Source: Pirellulaceae bacterium
GTDB taxonomy: Bacteria; Planctomycetota; Planctomycetia; Pirellulales; Pirellulaceae
Assembly (NCBI GenBank): GCA_022448315.1
Contig: JAKVCA010000018.1
Span: 1-64,000, forward strand
Direction: 5' to 3'
Length of the DNA stretch: 64,000 bases
Shown one piece after another: positions 9,178 through 20,104 of this stretch. Both the position numbers and the translations under genes were made by a program. The notes under the pieces were generated by a model, which saw only the letters and a program-made list of their open reading frames with translations, searched no databases and was not told where the DNA came from. How positions within the stretch are numbered: the stretch's first letter is position 1; each line of letters begins with the position of its first letter.

Positions 9178-9562
9178 CTGACGCGAACGAACTGTACCCA
9201 TTCGTCATAGATAATGACATGCCTGTAGCCGCCCCTGCCCCTTCTGCAGGCATAGCCTCCAGCGGCCCAAACTGACGGGACAGAAGAATCGCATGAGAGG
9301 CCAAACCGAGCGCTCGATCTCAAGCCCAGGTAAAAGGTATCAACCCCAACCATCACACCCGATGGGCCCATCACCTGAGGTACACACGTTCGAGGGACTC
9401 GCGACATTTATCGAGCATTCTCTCGCGAACAGCTGGAATCACGATTTTCAAAATTCATGCCCTCATTGCCCAAGGGGCTCCGAGGCCTGAAGTCGGGTCC
9501 GACGAGTCGTCTTGGTCAACGACATACCCTCTCACCAAGGATCCCGAGCGTGTCTTCGCGAA

Positions 9563-9588
9563 GACAATTGCGTCTGACAATTGCGTCT
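9563..9588. repeat. 13-bp tandem duplication
   Basis: GACAATTGCGTCT occurs twice back to back, both copies identical, in the intergenic stretch downstream of the EamA gene. Confidence 0.8.
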
Positions 9589-9626
9589 CGACGATTTCAA
9601 GAACTACCGCCACCAGTTCAGCAAAC

Positions 9627-10583
9627 CTAATCCGCAGCGGTCGATGCTTTGGCCTGAGACTCACTCGACATCACGAGAAAACCCAAGACGGTGAGTACAA
9701 CCCCGATTCCGATCAAAAGAGTGACCGGTTCCCCGAAAATCAACGCGCCCGCGATTGCAGCCATGGCGACCTGCGAGGAATTGACCAAATGAACGTAGAG
9801 GACCGGTAAAATTTTAAGCGATACGGTCAAGGCGTAAAAAGCGGCAGCGTTGACGACCCCCGCTAGGCTCATCCCTAACCAAGCCTGCAACGGGATGGCG
9901 GACACGCCCTCAACCCCCAACTGTTCCGCACCCAGACTACAGAGTCCGACCGTACCCACCATGGCAACGATGGCCATGGGAGTCACAATCGGTATCTCAT
10001 CATGGGTGCATCGTCGAATGACAAAACCGAGGATCGAATAAGCAAGTCCTGAAAGGGCGGCGCAACAACATCCGACGATGACCCAAATCAGGGAACCGTT
10101 CTCCACATCAAGATCCTGCTGGGCCGTTTCCACCATTCGGCCGGAAGACAGTAATGTGATCGCAAGTAGGAACACGGGAATAGAAATCAGAACGGAACGA
10201 CGAAGGGGTTCTCGCCCCCAAACACTTCCAACGATCGCGCTCGAAGTGATCATGGTTCCGAGGCAAAGCGGCACAGAAATGGCGAGGCCGATCTGTCGAA
10301 GGCTGAACTGGAATGCAAGGTTACCGCCAAATTGCCCCATCACCGCGGCCAGGACAAGCCACAGCGTCATTTTTGCAGAGGGGAAGACCCTTTGCCCTTT
10401 AAGCCAGGGGGCGACCAGCCAAGGAATGCAAAGAGAAAATGTCCAGAGCGATTTTACGCCGGAAACCCAAGCCGAATTGTAATCCGACACACTCCTAAGG
10501 AAAACGTTGGCGGCCGTGTAGCCAATGGCCGCCAATGCACCAAACATCATCCCGCGTGTCAGGCTCGTCGGTCGAGTCTCCAT
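9627..10583 (-). CDS. EamA/DMT-family transporter
   Basis: A protein of about 318 residues with ten hydrophobic segments in two internal repeats, as expected of the drug/metabolite transporter superfamily EamA pair (SLTRGMMFGALAAIGYTAAN at the first half; IWVIVGCCCAALSGLAY at the second; a closing segment with GEPVTLLIGIGVVLTVLGFLV). The substrate cannot be told. The ATG at 10583 is preferred; a GTG nine codons further upstream is possible, neither having a strong ribosome site. It stands alone on the minus strand downstream of mdh, separated from it by an intrinsic terminator, so it has its own promoter. Confidence 0.9.
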   Translation of the reverse strand: METRPTSLTRGMMFGALAAIGYTAANVFLRSVSDYNSAWVSGVKSLWTFSLCIPWLVAPWLKGQRVFPSAKMTLWLVLAAVMGQFGGNLAFQFSLRQIGLAISVPLCLGTMITSSAIVGSVWGREPLRRSVLISIPVFLLAITLLSSGRMVETAQQDLDVENGSLIWVIVGCCCAALSGLAYSILGFVIRRCTHDEIPIVTPMAIVAMVGTVGLCSLGAEQLGVEGVSAIPLQAWLGMSLAGVVNAAAFYALTVSLKILPVLYVHLVNSSQVAMAAIAGALIFGEPVTLLIGIGVVLTVLGFLVMSSESQAKASTAAD

Positions 10584-10787
10584 CGTAAGTTCGTCTTCGG
10601 ATGCACTCACGTCGTAATTACACCATGGATCTATTCAGAGATCGATTTTGCCGCCGCTTCAAAGCCGCGTGTTGTTTGTGGGCCATTTTTCGTAGGGCAC
10701 CGAGCGGATCCCCTGACCCTGATACAACAAGCTTCGGCCATCGTTTTCCTGAGCACTCTTCGAGCGAACGACTCACGTGCTTCGCAT

Positions 10788-10812
10788 AAAAAAAGGAGGT
10801 CAGTCGACCTCC
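10788..10812 (-). terminator. Intrinsic terminator of mdh
   Basis: GGAGGTC - AGTC - GACCTCC forms a perfect 7-bp stem at 10795-10812. On the minus strand it is followed by seven T residues. It lies about 40 bp downstream of the mdh stop codon. Confidence 0.88.
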
Positions 10813-10849
10813 CTCCTCTGCATTCATCAAACGGTTGATGAAGTGACGA

Positions 10850-11854
<1,005 letters not shown>

Positions 11855-12080
11855 TCAGTCGCAGAACCAACGGGTCGTATGCCCATGATGACCCTGACGC
11901 CTTTATTTCCCTATCCAAACAAGGAATATCGACTGCGTGCGTCTGAAGTCAAGTAGGGGGCGAAGTTTGGATTTCCTGCCACAGTTAAAAAAACGCGGTC
12001 GAGATTGCTTCGGATTTGAATTAATCTGGAAAGATCGTCGGGATTCGCCACCGATCCTGCCACTTTTTGAGACTGTATTC

Positions 12081-12782
12081 ATGAATGCCCCCTCACGACC
12101 ACATTTTTGCTTCTGCACCATGCTCGCACTGATCCTGGTCGGATTGAATTCGGAAGCATGTTACGGACAACTCTTCTCAGGCCAGCGGGGGCTTGGCAAT
12201 CCGATCCGTGCCCGCCAAGGGACGTTGATGACCGGCAACGAGGGAACGATTGAGGGTTCCGAGAGATTCCTTCGGGACAACCGAGGGAGAAGAGCGTTTG
12301 TCGGAGGCGACCGAAGTGAACAACAGGGATTTGTCGGCAGCGAGCAAGCATTGGGGACGGGTCGCGTCAGAACCTCAGTCGATTCGTTACGGGAATTCCG
12401 AGACCGCAGCAGTCGCATCAACCGTCCTATCACTTCCCCAGCGGCCGGCGAGTTGTATCTTCCGCGACTTTCTATCGACTTTACTGCGAACCGGCTGACT
12501 GAGCCTCTGCCGGCCGTTGAAGTTCAACACCATCTGAAACGGTACTTGGAGGCAAGAGACGGGCCATCGATCTCGGTGTCGGTGGTAAACCGTCGAGCCA
12601 CCCTCCAGGGTGCGGTGAACGCCGAGGAAGATGCGGCGAGACTTGAGATTCTGTTGTCGTTTGAGCCGGGAATCGACGAAATTGTGAACGAATTGGTCGT
12701 CGTTCCTCCCACCGAAGTCTCGCCGACTCAAGCTCCGAAACCGGCCCCAATTCCTCCGAAGCCGTCGTTTCTCCCTCGGTGA
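12081..12782 (+). CDS. Secreted BON-domain-like protein
   Basis: The ATG at 12081 gives 233 residues with a signal peptide (FCFCTMLALILVGLNSEACYG). A Gly/Arg-rich middle is followed by a C-terminal domain of about 70 residues (AVEVQHHLKRYLEARDGPSI, then LQGAVNAEEDAARLEILLSF and a closing VNELVVV) that resembles the BON (OsmY/nodulation) fold thought to bind envelope lipids or surfaces. The end is Pro-rich (PKPAPIPPKPSF). It is divergent from mdh. Its last 302 bp overlap the lipoprotein gene on the other strand, which covers the whole BON-like part. Confidence 0.75.
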   Translation: MNAPSRPHFCFCTMLALILVGLNSEACYGQLFSGQRGLGNPIRARQGTLMTGNEGTIEGSERFLRDNRGRRAFVGGDRSEQQGFVGSEQALGTGRVRTSVDSLREFRDRSSRINRPITSPAAGELYLPRLSIDFTANRLTEPLPAVEVQHHLKRYLEARDGPSISVSVVNRRATLQGAVNAEEDAARLEILLSFEPGIDEIVNELVVVPPTEVSPTQAPKPAPIPPKPSFLPR

Positions 12783-13509
12783 GTTCTTTAATCTCGGAAC
12801 TCAGGGCTTGAGTGCCCGAAGCAGGACCCGTTTCCGTTGTTTCCACCTCGTCCACGTCGAGATGACGATAAAAACTGGGTGGCAAGTCAATGGTTTCCGT
12901 TTGACGCCTTTGGGTGTTCGGCTCCGTCCCGATTTCTTCAATGTAGGTCGCGTGTCTCACCCCTGACTCATTCGATTCGGATGAAGCTTTTGTCTTTCCG
13001 GGCAGGAGTTTGATGACCGGCTGAGAGATCACAACGGCTCCGTTCGCTCCTTCGAAACGAGTGACAATGCTCAAGCTTCGCTGTTCACCGCCTACGACGT
13101 CCCATGGGATCCATAGGCTGTATGACTTCCCGAGAGGTGATTCGCTCATGTGGTTGTCAAATTCGGCCGAACTCCAAACATATTTCTTCTCGGCAGCAGG
13201 TTGATCGGGATCTGGATTTTCGGCATCAAATACGTAAACGGTTGCCCCACCTTTGACCTCAACGGGTTGCGGTTCGCCATCTTTATAAAAGAACAGGCGG
13301 CCACCAAACCCCCGAACGCCAGGGCTTCCCGCCTGCATTCGGACGGTGTCCGTCCAGATGGCCAAGATTCGATCCGGAGTTACAGGCTCTGTTTTTTTAC
13401 TCCAAGGCATCGACATATCCGTAGGCAAAGTGGAACACCCCAGGCCAAAAGAGCCTCCCATCAATGCGAGGAGGCATATCGATCTGAACAGTGAAGTCAA
13501 ACGCTTCAT
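12481..13509 (-). CDS. Lipoprotein at the end of the secretion locus
   Basis: A 342-residue protein with a lipoprotein signal peptide (SICLLALMGGSFGLGC, lipobox Cys25). The N-terminal 150 residues (ILAIWTDTVRMQAGSPGVRG, YVFDAENPDPDQPA, SYSLWIPWDVVGG) form a compact domain that I do not recognise by name; it looks like a beta-rich exported planctomycete domain. The rest is Glu/Ser/Pro-rich and disordered. It follows gspD on the same strand by about 80 bp and so may be its partner or pilotin-like helper (inference). The last 100 residues are encoded antisense to the BON gene and have an Arg/Pro/Ser composition that looks like read-out of the opposite strand. Confidence 0.72.
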   Translation of the reverse strand: MKRLTSLFRSICLLALMGGSFGLGCSTLPTDMSMPWSKKTEPVTPDRILAIWTDTVRMQAGSPGVRGFGGRLFFYKDGEPQPVEVKGGATVYVFDAENPDPDQPAAEKKYVWSSAEFDNHMSESPLGKSYSLWIPWDVVGGEQRSLSIVTRFEGANGAVVISQPVIKLLPGKTKASSESNESGVRHATYIEEIGTEPNTQRRQTETIDLPPSFYRHLDVDEVETTETGPASGTQALSSEIKELTEGETTASEELGPVSELESARLRWEERRPIRSQFRRFPAQTTTESQVSPHLPRRSPHPGGWLDGLPPTPRSMARLLPPSTVSDGVELQRPAEAQSAGSQ

Positions 13510-13589
13510 GATGATTTATATCCGAGAAGGGTTCGGGCTATTGGGCGTTACTCAATCCCTATGGAACGATGGGAAAAGTTTTAAGGCAC

Positions 13590-16500
13590 TCAATTTTGGA
13601 CGTTGTTCAATCGAATGCGTTGGCGTTTCCGCGTCGATGTCTCACGTGAGTTCTCTTGCCAAAATGCCGGCTGGACCTCCCGCGAGCGTCTACCGTCCCC
13701 GGAGTTAGGCACCGGAAGAGGCTGTGCTTCGACGCCAACCCCAATGGGCATTCGCTCGCCGCTTGGATCCAGAGGAATCAAACGGGACTGGGTGTCTTCC
13801 GGTTCCGGTGGCAAAGGTGGCCCTGTCGGTGTCGCTCTTCGAGAGCTTGTACCTCTTGGATTTTGGTCAGGGTAAATGACTTCCGTGTCAGCTCCATTGG
13901 GCAAGAGCAGCCCCGGATCGATCATGTAATCGATATCCCCTTGCATTTCGTAGACATCCGCGGCGCACCAGCTCATTCGCGCCATTTCTGCCTGTTTGAT
14001 CCGTTCGTTGTCCTTCGAATTCCGAATCACCTTGGGAGTGAGAATGACCAACAACTCCGTCCGATTTGTGACAACAGAATCGAACCGAAAAAGATTGTTC
14101 AACAGCGGCAGATCACCAAGTACAGGTACCTTGCGATGAATTTCGTCGGTTTTCTTCGTGATGAGACCGCCTAGGATGACCGTTTCGCCATCCGCAGCAC
14201 TCACGGTGGCTTGCACCGTCGTGGTTTCAATCCTCGGCGATCGAACCACCGTCCCGTTAAGCGACACGCTGACCGGAATTCCCTTGGACTCTGCACCAAG
14301 ATCAGATTTCTCGGCGTCGATCTCCATGATGACGGTTCCGGTTGGACTGATGCGAGGAGTAACGCCCAGAATCAAACCGACGTTCTCCAGTACCACTTGA
14401 TTCGTTTGACCATTGACGGTGACCTGAGAGGACGTGATTCGCGGTACTCGCTCACCCACCTGAATGAAGGCAGGCTGATTATCCAAAGTCCGAATTTGAG
14501 GTCGACTCAAGATTTCAAGTTGGTTGTTCTCCTGCAACGCTCGCACAAGGACACTGATATTTTGACTGCTAGCCGACAGGACAAGCCCACCGAACCCAAG
14601 CTGGTCATTGGAACGTCCCACCTGAAAATTAGAGATCCCCTGAGACCCAACCTGGTTCGCTGTCAAAACCGATTGGTCAGAACCACTATTGCCCAAGGGA
14701 CCAATTGAATTGAAGTCAAAACCGGGCAGATTGCTGGCCGCCTGAATGATCTCGAGAATCGAAGTAGTCACGCCATTTTGGGTTGACTGCTGTGTGGTGT
14801 TCTCGGTGGTTTGAAGATCCCCCAACAGGCTTCGATCGAACAACACCGAATCCTGTATCCCCAGTTCCACTCCAAACTCATTGGCCTCACCAATTTCGAC
14901 TTCCGCAATCAAAACCTGAATCACGACCTCCGGGGGTTGTTCATCCAGTTTCTCGATCAAGTCTTCGATTTCGTCAAAGTACCGAGGTGTCGCACTCAGA
15001 ATCAGCTTATTGGCGACTGGTTCTGGCACAACAACAACTTCTTTCTCAAGCTGTTGAAAGGGATTGACCTCACCTGGACCTGCGTCTTCAACCTGCCTTT
15101 TATTTCTGAGAAACTCATTCACCGCGAGCGCGACATCAACGGCAGGTGCATTCTTCAAGAGATAGACCGTCGTTTTTCTTTGCATCGAATCTTCTTCGTC
15201 GAGCCGAAAAATCAGCATCTCGACAATCCGCAGATCCCCCTCACTTCCGGTCGCTATGACGCTGTTGCTACGAACATCGACCGTGAACCTCAGCGGTGCG
15301 AGATTGGTTTCGCCCGGCGCGCTCGAGAGTTGGAGGTCGGAATCGGCCCCTACCTGACTGGGAATCAGTGAGCGCAAGGTTTCGACCATGCTTGCAGCAT
15401 CGCCGTTGGTGACCGGAAAGATTTTGATTTTGGCAATCATTCCGGGCGTATCCAATTGCTCCAACAGTCCCTCGATCAACTCAAAGTTTTCCGAGGGCGA
15501 ACTGATGATAAGACTGTTGTTTCGCGGATTCACCGTCACCTGAATGTCGGCAAGAATTCCTGACCGCAAGATTCGCTGGCCCGCTTCATCCAATGTCAAC
15601 AGCTCCAACGAAGCTCCTAGATCACCACTGGCTGCTGCTTGTATGGCTTCTTCAAATACCTCCGCCACATCGGCGGCCAAACTGTTTTCAATTGGGAAAA
15701 CCCTCGCCTGGCGAACCTTTTGACCATGAGGTACATCCAGTCTTAGGATCATTAACTCGATTTCATCCAGATCCCGAGGTGACGCATAGATCACGATCGA
15801 GTTGGTGCGTGTATCCACGGCGGACTCAAAGGAAACTCCTAGACCCTCCCTGTTGGAAAAAAAGCTCTGCAAGGTCTGATCCACCGAAGTTGCAACGGCA
15901 TGTTGGAGCCGGAATACGGTGAATTGGGTTTCGGGTTTTACAGGACGGTCGAGTTTCTGTGCCAATTCAATAACGCCGGAGACTGCTTCGCCCCAACCAA
16001 TCAGCAGGAGCGCGTTGGGCTTGCCCAAAGGCGTCACGGAAACGCGGCCTTGCCTCGCTCCAACCAGATCCTCCTGAGCCTCTGAGATGATTTGAGCAAG
16101 CTTCTCCGAATCCACATTTCGAAGTGGCAGGATTTTTATTTCAGCTTGGGTATCCCGACTGATTTGCTCCAATTGACGAACGATTTCCGAGAGTTGGGCC
16201 AACTCCTGATCCCGCCCTCGAAGAATGATCACGTCCAAATCCGGTAACGTGTCGATCTCAACACCCTCAAATTGCCCCAAGGGTAAAGGCTGGGGCGAAT
16301 CTGGCTTATCTTCAATCGGTTCCTGCGGTGAATTCACAGGTTCCTGAAACGAGACCGAACGGGCGGGCACACCTTGAGTGCTCATTCGTGACTGATCGTC
16401 CAAACGTTCTTTGGGCAAGTAGGATTCCAGTTGCTTCTGAGCGTCTCGCTGCAGCAACAATACCTGCGCACTTTGTCGGGTCTCAAACTGTTTTCTGGAG

Positions 16501-17339
16501 AGAACATCCACCAGAGTTTCAAACTGGCCGACGAGTGACTCCGCACCCTCTACAAAAAATGCGGCACGTTCCTGTTGCAACGTAACGACCAGTTTTTGGC
16601 CTGTCGTCGTCACGATTCGAAATCGATCCGTGCGATCAGTTTCCCATTCCAAACGACTTCGAAAAAGACGAACCACGTCGTCAAAGATGGTCTCGACCGC
16701 GCCCCGAGGCAACGGAACCATACGCCGAATCGTCGCGACGGTCCCAACCTCTTGGGGTCGAATACCAATGCTCGGCGAATCCGCTGCCGCAGTCCCGTCG
16801 TTTTCCGGTCGACCTCGCTGACGACTGGCTTGCAACATGCGGTCCACTTCCAAGTGAAGTGCAGGTGTTGCCATCACGAGTAAGGCGTTTTGAACGCGAT
16901 CCACACTGACGCGGAGACCCCGCTTCGAAAACCGGCGTTCCAACTGAGCAGACAGTTCAAGAAGTCCGTCCGAAGGGACTCGATACATCTTGATTTCCGG
17001 GTTTACGGTATCCGCAGTGGGAATCGGCTGATCGATGGTGGCCAGGAAATCTTTGACAATTCTCTGAAATCGAGGCTCTCCACTCACCAAGAGCTGATTC
17101 TTCTTCGGATCTGACATCACCCGAACCGAATTGTCGTCGGGCAAAAGTGGCGCAAGAAGCCTCTGCACATCAGCTGCATTCTTGTTTTCCACCGCATAAA
17201 TCACAAAGCTCTGATTGCCGACTTCCTGGACAAGCGTCGCGGCAGATAAAGCATCCGAAATACAAGAAAACACGGTGATCAAACAGCATGTATAAAAGCA
17301 CCTGAGCGTCGCTTTTTCCACACCTCGATGGCGAACCAT
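13590..17339 (-). CDS. gspD: Type II secretion secretin with extra N domains
   Basis: The outer membrane channel of a type II secretion-like system. The protein has 1,249 residues, nearly twice the usual 650-700. After a signal peptide come about eight N-type (secretin_N) domains between residues 40 and 800, each ending in a strand like NQLLVSGEPRF, NALLVMATP, NSIVIYASPRD, NSLIISSPSE or NKLILSATPRY. The secretin core follows (VIQVLIAEVEIGEANEFGVE; VGERVPRITSS; VILGGLITKK) with the signature VPVLGDLPLLNNLFR near residue 1110. A Pro-rich tail ends the protein. The ATG has a strong AAGGAAGG site. It is the last core gene of the cluster. Confidence 0.93.
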   Translation of the reverse strand: MVRHRGVEKATLRCFYTCCLITVFSCISDALSAATLVQEVGNQSFVIYAVENKNAADVQRLLAPLLPDDNSVRVMSDPKKNQLLVSGEPRFQRIVKDFLATIDQPIPTADTVNPEIKMYRVPSDGLLELSAQLERRFSKRGLRVSVDRVQNALLVMATPALHLEVDRMLQASRQRGRPENDGTAAADSPSIGIRPQEVGTVATIRRMVPLPRGAVETIFDDVVRLFRSRLEWETDRTDRFRIVTTTGQKLVVTLQQERAAFFVEGAESLVGQFETLVDVLSRKQFETRQSAQVLLLQRDAQKQLESYLPKERLDDQSRMSTQGVPARSVSFQEPVNSPQEPIEDKPDSPQPLPLGQFEGVEIDTLPDLDVIILRGRDQELAQLSEIVRQLEQISRDTQAEIKILPLRNVDSEKLAQIISEAQEDLVGARQGRVSVTPLGKPNALLLIGWGEAVSGVIELAQKLDRPVKPETQFTVFRLQHAVATSVDQTLQSFFSNREGLGVSFESAVDTRTNSIVIYASPRDLDEIELMILRLDVPHGQKVRQARVFPIENSLAADVAEVFEEAIQAAASGDLGASLELLTLDEAGQRILRSGILADIQVTVNPRNNSLIISSPSENFELIEGLLEQLDTPGMIAKIKIFPVTNGDAASMVETLRSLIPSQVGADSDLQLSSAPGETNLAPLRFTVDVRSNSVIATGSEGDLRIVEMLIFRLDEEDSMQRKTTVYLLKNAPAVDVALAVNEFLRNKRQVEDAGPGEVNPFQQLEKEVVVVPEPVANKLILSATPRYFDEIEDLIEKLDEQPPEVVIQVLIAEVEIGEANEFGVELGIQDSVLFDRSLLGDLQTTENTTQQSTQNGVTTSILEIIQAASNLPGFDFNSIGPLGNSGSDQSVLTANQVGSQGISNFQVGRSNDQLGFGGLVLSASSQNISVLVRALQENNQLEILSRPQIRTLDNQPAFIQVGERVPRITSSQVTVNGQTNQVVLENVGLILGVTPRISPTGTVIMEIDAEKSDLGAESKGIPVSVSLNGTVVRSPRIETTTVQATVSAADGETVILGGLITKKTDEIHRKVPVLGDLPLLNNLFRFDSVVTNRTELLVILTPKVIRNSKDNERIKQAEMARMSWCAADVYEMQGDIDYMIDPGLLLPNGADTEVIYPDQNPRGTSSRRATPTGPPLPPEPEDTQSRLIPLDPSGERMPIGVGVEAQPLPVPNSGDGRRSREVQPAFWQENSRETSTRKRQRIRLNNVQN

Positions 17340-17564
17340 GAGCCTTCCTTGGCGATTCAGAGGAAAATGTTTGATGAAAGCCTCGTTTCCGCACGAAACT
17401 CATCAAAATTGCAGGCAAGACGACCGAACTTGATTGCGGACTCCGCAAAACTCGCCAACCCACGCAGCCTGCTTGTGGGCTCGAAAATCGGCCGACTCTT
17501 CAGCGGGGCGGATGGTAGAAAACGTGGCCAATCGCGTCAAGGCATGCTGAACACCGTTGAACTC

Positions 17565-18491
17565 TCACTGCTTGGAGGCCACATCAGAATCTGCCTTGGC
17601 AAGTTTCTGGCCAAGACTCTGCCCCATCTCCAGCCAGATCTTTTCCCCACTGACCTCAACCTGCACACGCTCCACCTCAATCTCGACCACGGGTAGCCGT
17701 TGAGTTTCAACCGCTAGCTCTTTGCCTGCCTCTACAATTTGAGTGCCAAGGCCTGGCCCTAAAGAGAACCAAGCCTGTGCCGTAGCACTGCGGTCATAGG
17801 TCACCCCTGTCAGCGTGACGCGGCCCAGAGATTTTGAGAGCCCTCGGGCAAAGATGTTTCGTCGAGCAAGACCTAGATACTCCTCCAACTCGCCTTCGTT
17901 CAGTCGATTCCACGCAAGCTGGGACAGAGCATCCTCGCGATCCGTTGCCTCCAGAGCAAGAGCCTCGATCGAGAGGTTCAAGTCAATCGCTCGTCCACCG
18001 GCAACAGGGTTCAAGGCCAAGCTGGTGATCTTATGAAGGTGCCCCGCACGATAAAAATCATACAAAAACGCTGTTAAATGGCTCAGATCCGTTTTGGCAC
18101 GAACGCCAAATTGAAACGCTCGCGCGACCAAGCGATTCCCTTTTCGCACTCTCCCTTTCACTGCCATCGCCCTGGGTTGGCTTGCATCCACCGACGCATT
18201 TTCCATCTCATGAGCCTTCACGAGATTCAACAGCCAATCCTGATAGGCCGATTTTGCCAATTCAGGATCGTAAGGAAGACTGAACTCTTTCAGGAACGCT
18301 AGCTTTTTGGCCTCGATTTTCGCGTCAATTTCCGCATCTTCGGCCTTTCTCAAGTCCCGATCCAGTTTCTCAATTTGATTTTCCAGCTTCGCCTTGGGAC
18401 CTTCGTACAAGTTGCGGAAAAGCTGGTCGCCCCCCCATAAAAGACCCACAGCTGCTGCTCCGAGCAACAAAATCAAAGTTCGACGGTTCAT
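17565..18491 (-). CDS. GspM/PilO-like inner membrane protein
   Basis: A 308-residue protein with one N-terminal membrane helix (LILLLGAAAVGLLWG), a coiled coil (about 30-75, KLENQIEKLDRDLRKAEDAE), and a ferredoxin-like periplasmic domain containing LSHLTAFLYDFYRAGHLHKI, the arrangement of GspM and PilO. Such proteins pair with the GspL/PilN protein to form the inner membrane platform that links the ATPase to the pseudopilus. The start codon overlaps the stop of the gspL-like gene as ATGA, so they are translationally coupled. A gap of about 225 bp separates it from gspD. Confidence 0.78.
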   Translation of the reverse strand: MNRRTLILLLGAAAVGLLWGGDQLFRNLYEGPKAKLENQIEKLDRDLRKAEDAEIDAKIEAKKLAFLKEFSLPYDPELAKSAYQDWLLNLVKAHEMENASVDASQPRAMAVKGRVRKGNRLVARAFQFGVRAKTDLSHLTAFLYDFYRAGHLHKITSLALNPVAGGRAIDLNLSIEALALEATDREDALSQLAWNRLNEGELEEYLGLARRNIFARGLSKSLGRVTLTGVTYDRSATAQAWFSLGPGLGTQIVEAGKELAVETQRLPVVEIEVERVQVEVSGEKIWLEMGQSLGQKLAKADSDVASKQ

Positions 18492-20104
18492 GACGTCTCT
18501 CCTTCGTTTTGTGTTTGCTGATCCTCCAAAGCTTCCTCGTTTTCTTCGGCACTCAAATTTTCGGCATCCGAATTTTCATCATCCACTGGGGACGTGTCTG
18601 TTTCGGCAGAACCATCGTCCTCAGAATCTGGCTGGCTCAGCTCACGGCTGGAAATCGGGATCACGATTCGCGTCTCAAATTGCCACGGATATTCTTCGTC
18701 ACTCGTTTGCTCGGAGACGCGTTTACTGGCCACGGAACTTGCGAAGACACGCAGACGATTTTCGAGCTCCGCAACCTTCTCCGGTTGACTCACCTGAACT
18801 CCAAGATCGAAGACGCTCGCACCAGAACCGGTCGAAGCCGATAGCCGCCTGACCGTCACTTCCTGCCCACTGGGCAGGGTCTCTGAGATTTGTTTCAGCT
18901 GCTCCAGCCAGTTCACCTCGTCCCTTAACCAACGCTCTGCAACACTCACGTCGTCTGCTTTTTCCTGACGTTTTCGTGCCATATTCGCGTTAGTTTCAAA
19001 ACGTTTCTTCTTATCCTCATATTCAACCTGGAGATCGCTGATTTCACCGGCAAGGGTATAGACCACCGCGAGAATCGCCGCCCCGATGGCCCCTCCCATA
19101 AACGCCCAACGACGTAAAGGACTTGGCGGTTTGGGTGGTTTTTTGGGTGCGGTCAGATTGACTGGCACCTTTTCGGCATAAGCGGATAGAGTCGCTCCCG
19201 ACAACGCCGCAAACTGGTGGCTTCGTTCTTTATCGATGGACGGCTCAACTTCAAATGAATCGAATGGATTCAGAACTGAGACCGGTCCTTCGAATTGTTT
19301 GACCAGGACTTCAACCAGTGGAGAGAGCGTGTCGCGATCGCCGAAGACGAAAAGATGCATCGCTTCTTTGATGTCTGAACTTTCCTCGACGGCCAAACAC
19401 CGCTGGATTTCAAGTGCAACCTGCTCGGAAAGAATGTGAATGTCTTCGGTCCGGGTTCGGATGGTTCTTACGGTCCGTGGAACACCGTGTTTCAAGATCA
19501 TCAACTCAACTTCAGATTCAAAGCGAGTCACGGCAATCGACAACGGTCTAGACCGAGAGGCGGCCCCCGCAAGCAAGCCCCATGAGGCAAGGCTTCTAGG
19601 AACCACGGCCATCAACTTCATGCCAGATTCTTTTGCCTGATCCTGCAGGTTAGACCACTCAGCATCATCGAGCGCAAATGCAAGCGCCTCACCTCCGGAG
19701 GCTTCAGAAAACTGCCCCAAAACGTAATCAATGACGGGCGGTTGCTCGCTATCCCCAAGTTGCTCCTCCACCTGCGAACGCACCAACTCAGGCACCTCAT
19801 CCTCTCCTGAGGGTGGCAAGGTAATGTTTGCCATTTGGAGATTGGCTCGCGAGAGCAGAACCACAACCTGAGATGCGTTGACCCGATCTTGATTGAGCAA
19901 TTCACCCAGTTGGGACAGGGGTGGCCGGTCAGCATCCCTCTCAACCTGATCAAGCGAAGTCACACGCAACGCCTGTCGGTTCTTTTGAACCACCAAGTAA
20001 CTCAGGCTCTTACGGTCCCAATGCACAAAAACCAACCGACCTTTTAAGGTCGATTTTTGACCTGATTTGAGTTCGATCGTTGGGAAATCCACTTTAAATT
20101 TCAC
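18488..20104 (-). CDS. GspL-like protein (PilM-PilN type fusion)
   Basis: A 538-residue protein. The N-terminal 330 residues resemble the cytoplasmic actin-like PilM/GspL domain (VVLLSRANLQMANITLPPSG, VRSQVEEQL, PLSIAVTRFESEVELMILK). One membrane helix follows (AFMGGAIGAAILAVVYTLAGE), then a coiled coil and a periplasmic PilN-like domain, with an acidic tail. So PilM and PilN functions are fused, as in GspL. It recruits the GspE ATPase at the inner membrane. The start is GTG, overlapping the gspK stop as GTGA, and its own stop overlaps the gspM-like start as ATGA. Confidence 0.8.
   Translation of the reverse strand: MKFKVDFPTIELKSGQKSTLKGRLVFVHWDRKSLSYLVVQKNRQALRVTSLDQVERDADRPPLSQLGELLNQDRVNASQVVVLLSRANLQMANITLPPSGEDEVPELVRSQVEEQLGDSEQPPVIDYVLGQFSEASGGEALAFALDDAEWSNLQDQAKESGMKLMAVVPRSLASWGLLAGAASRSRPLSIAVTRFESEVELMILKHGVPRTVRTIRTRTEDIHILSEQVALEIQRCLAVEESSDIKEAMHLFVFGDRDTLSPLVEVLVKQFEGPVSVLNPFDSFEVEPSIDKERSHQFAALSGATLSAYAEKVPVNLTAPKKPPKPPSPLRRWAFMGGAIGAAILAVVYTLAGEISDLQVEYEDKKKRFETNANMARKRQEKADDVSVAERWLRDEVNWLEQLKQISETLPSGQEVTVRRLSASTGSGASVFDLGVQVSQPEKVAELENRLRVFASSVASKRVSEQTSDEEYPWQFETRIVIPISSRELSQPDSEDDGSAETDTSPVDDENSDAENLSAEENEEALEDQQTQNEGETS

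Larger units (their letters stand above)
8941..9626. other. Intergenic region without a recognisable gene
   Basis: About 690 bp upstream of the coiled-coil gene and downstream of the EamA gene. Reading frames here are short and have no coding-like composition. It holds two short tandem duplications (9142-9177 and 9563-9588). Confidence 0.45.

Noticed and set aside
14783-15371. Long rightward frames over gspD
   Set aside because: They are shadows of the conserved secretin reading frame.
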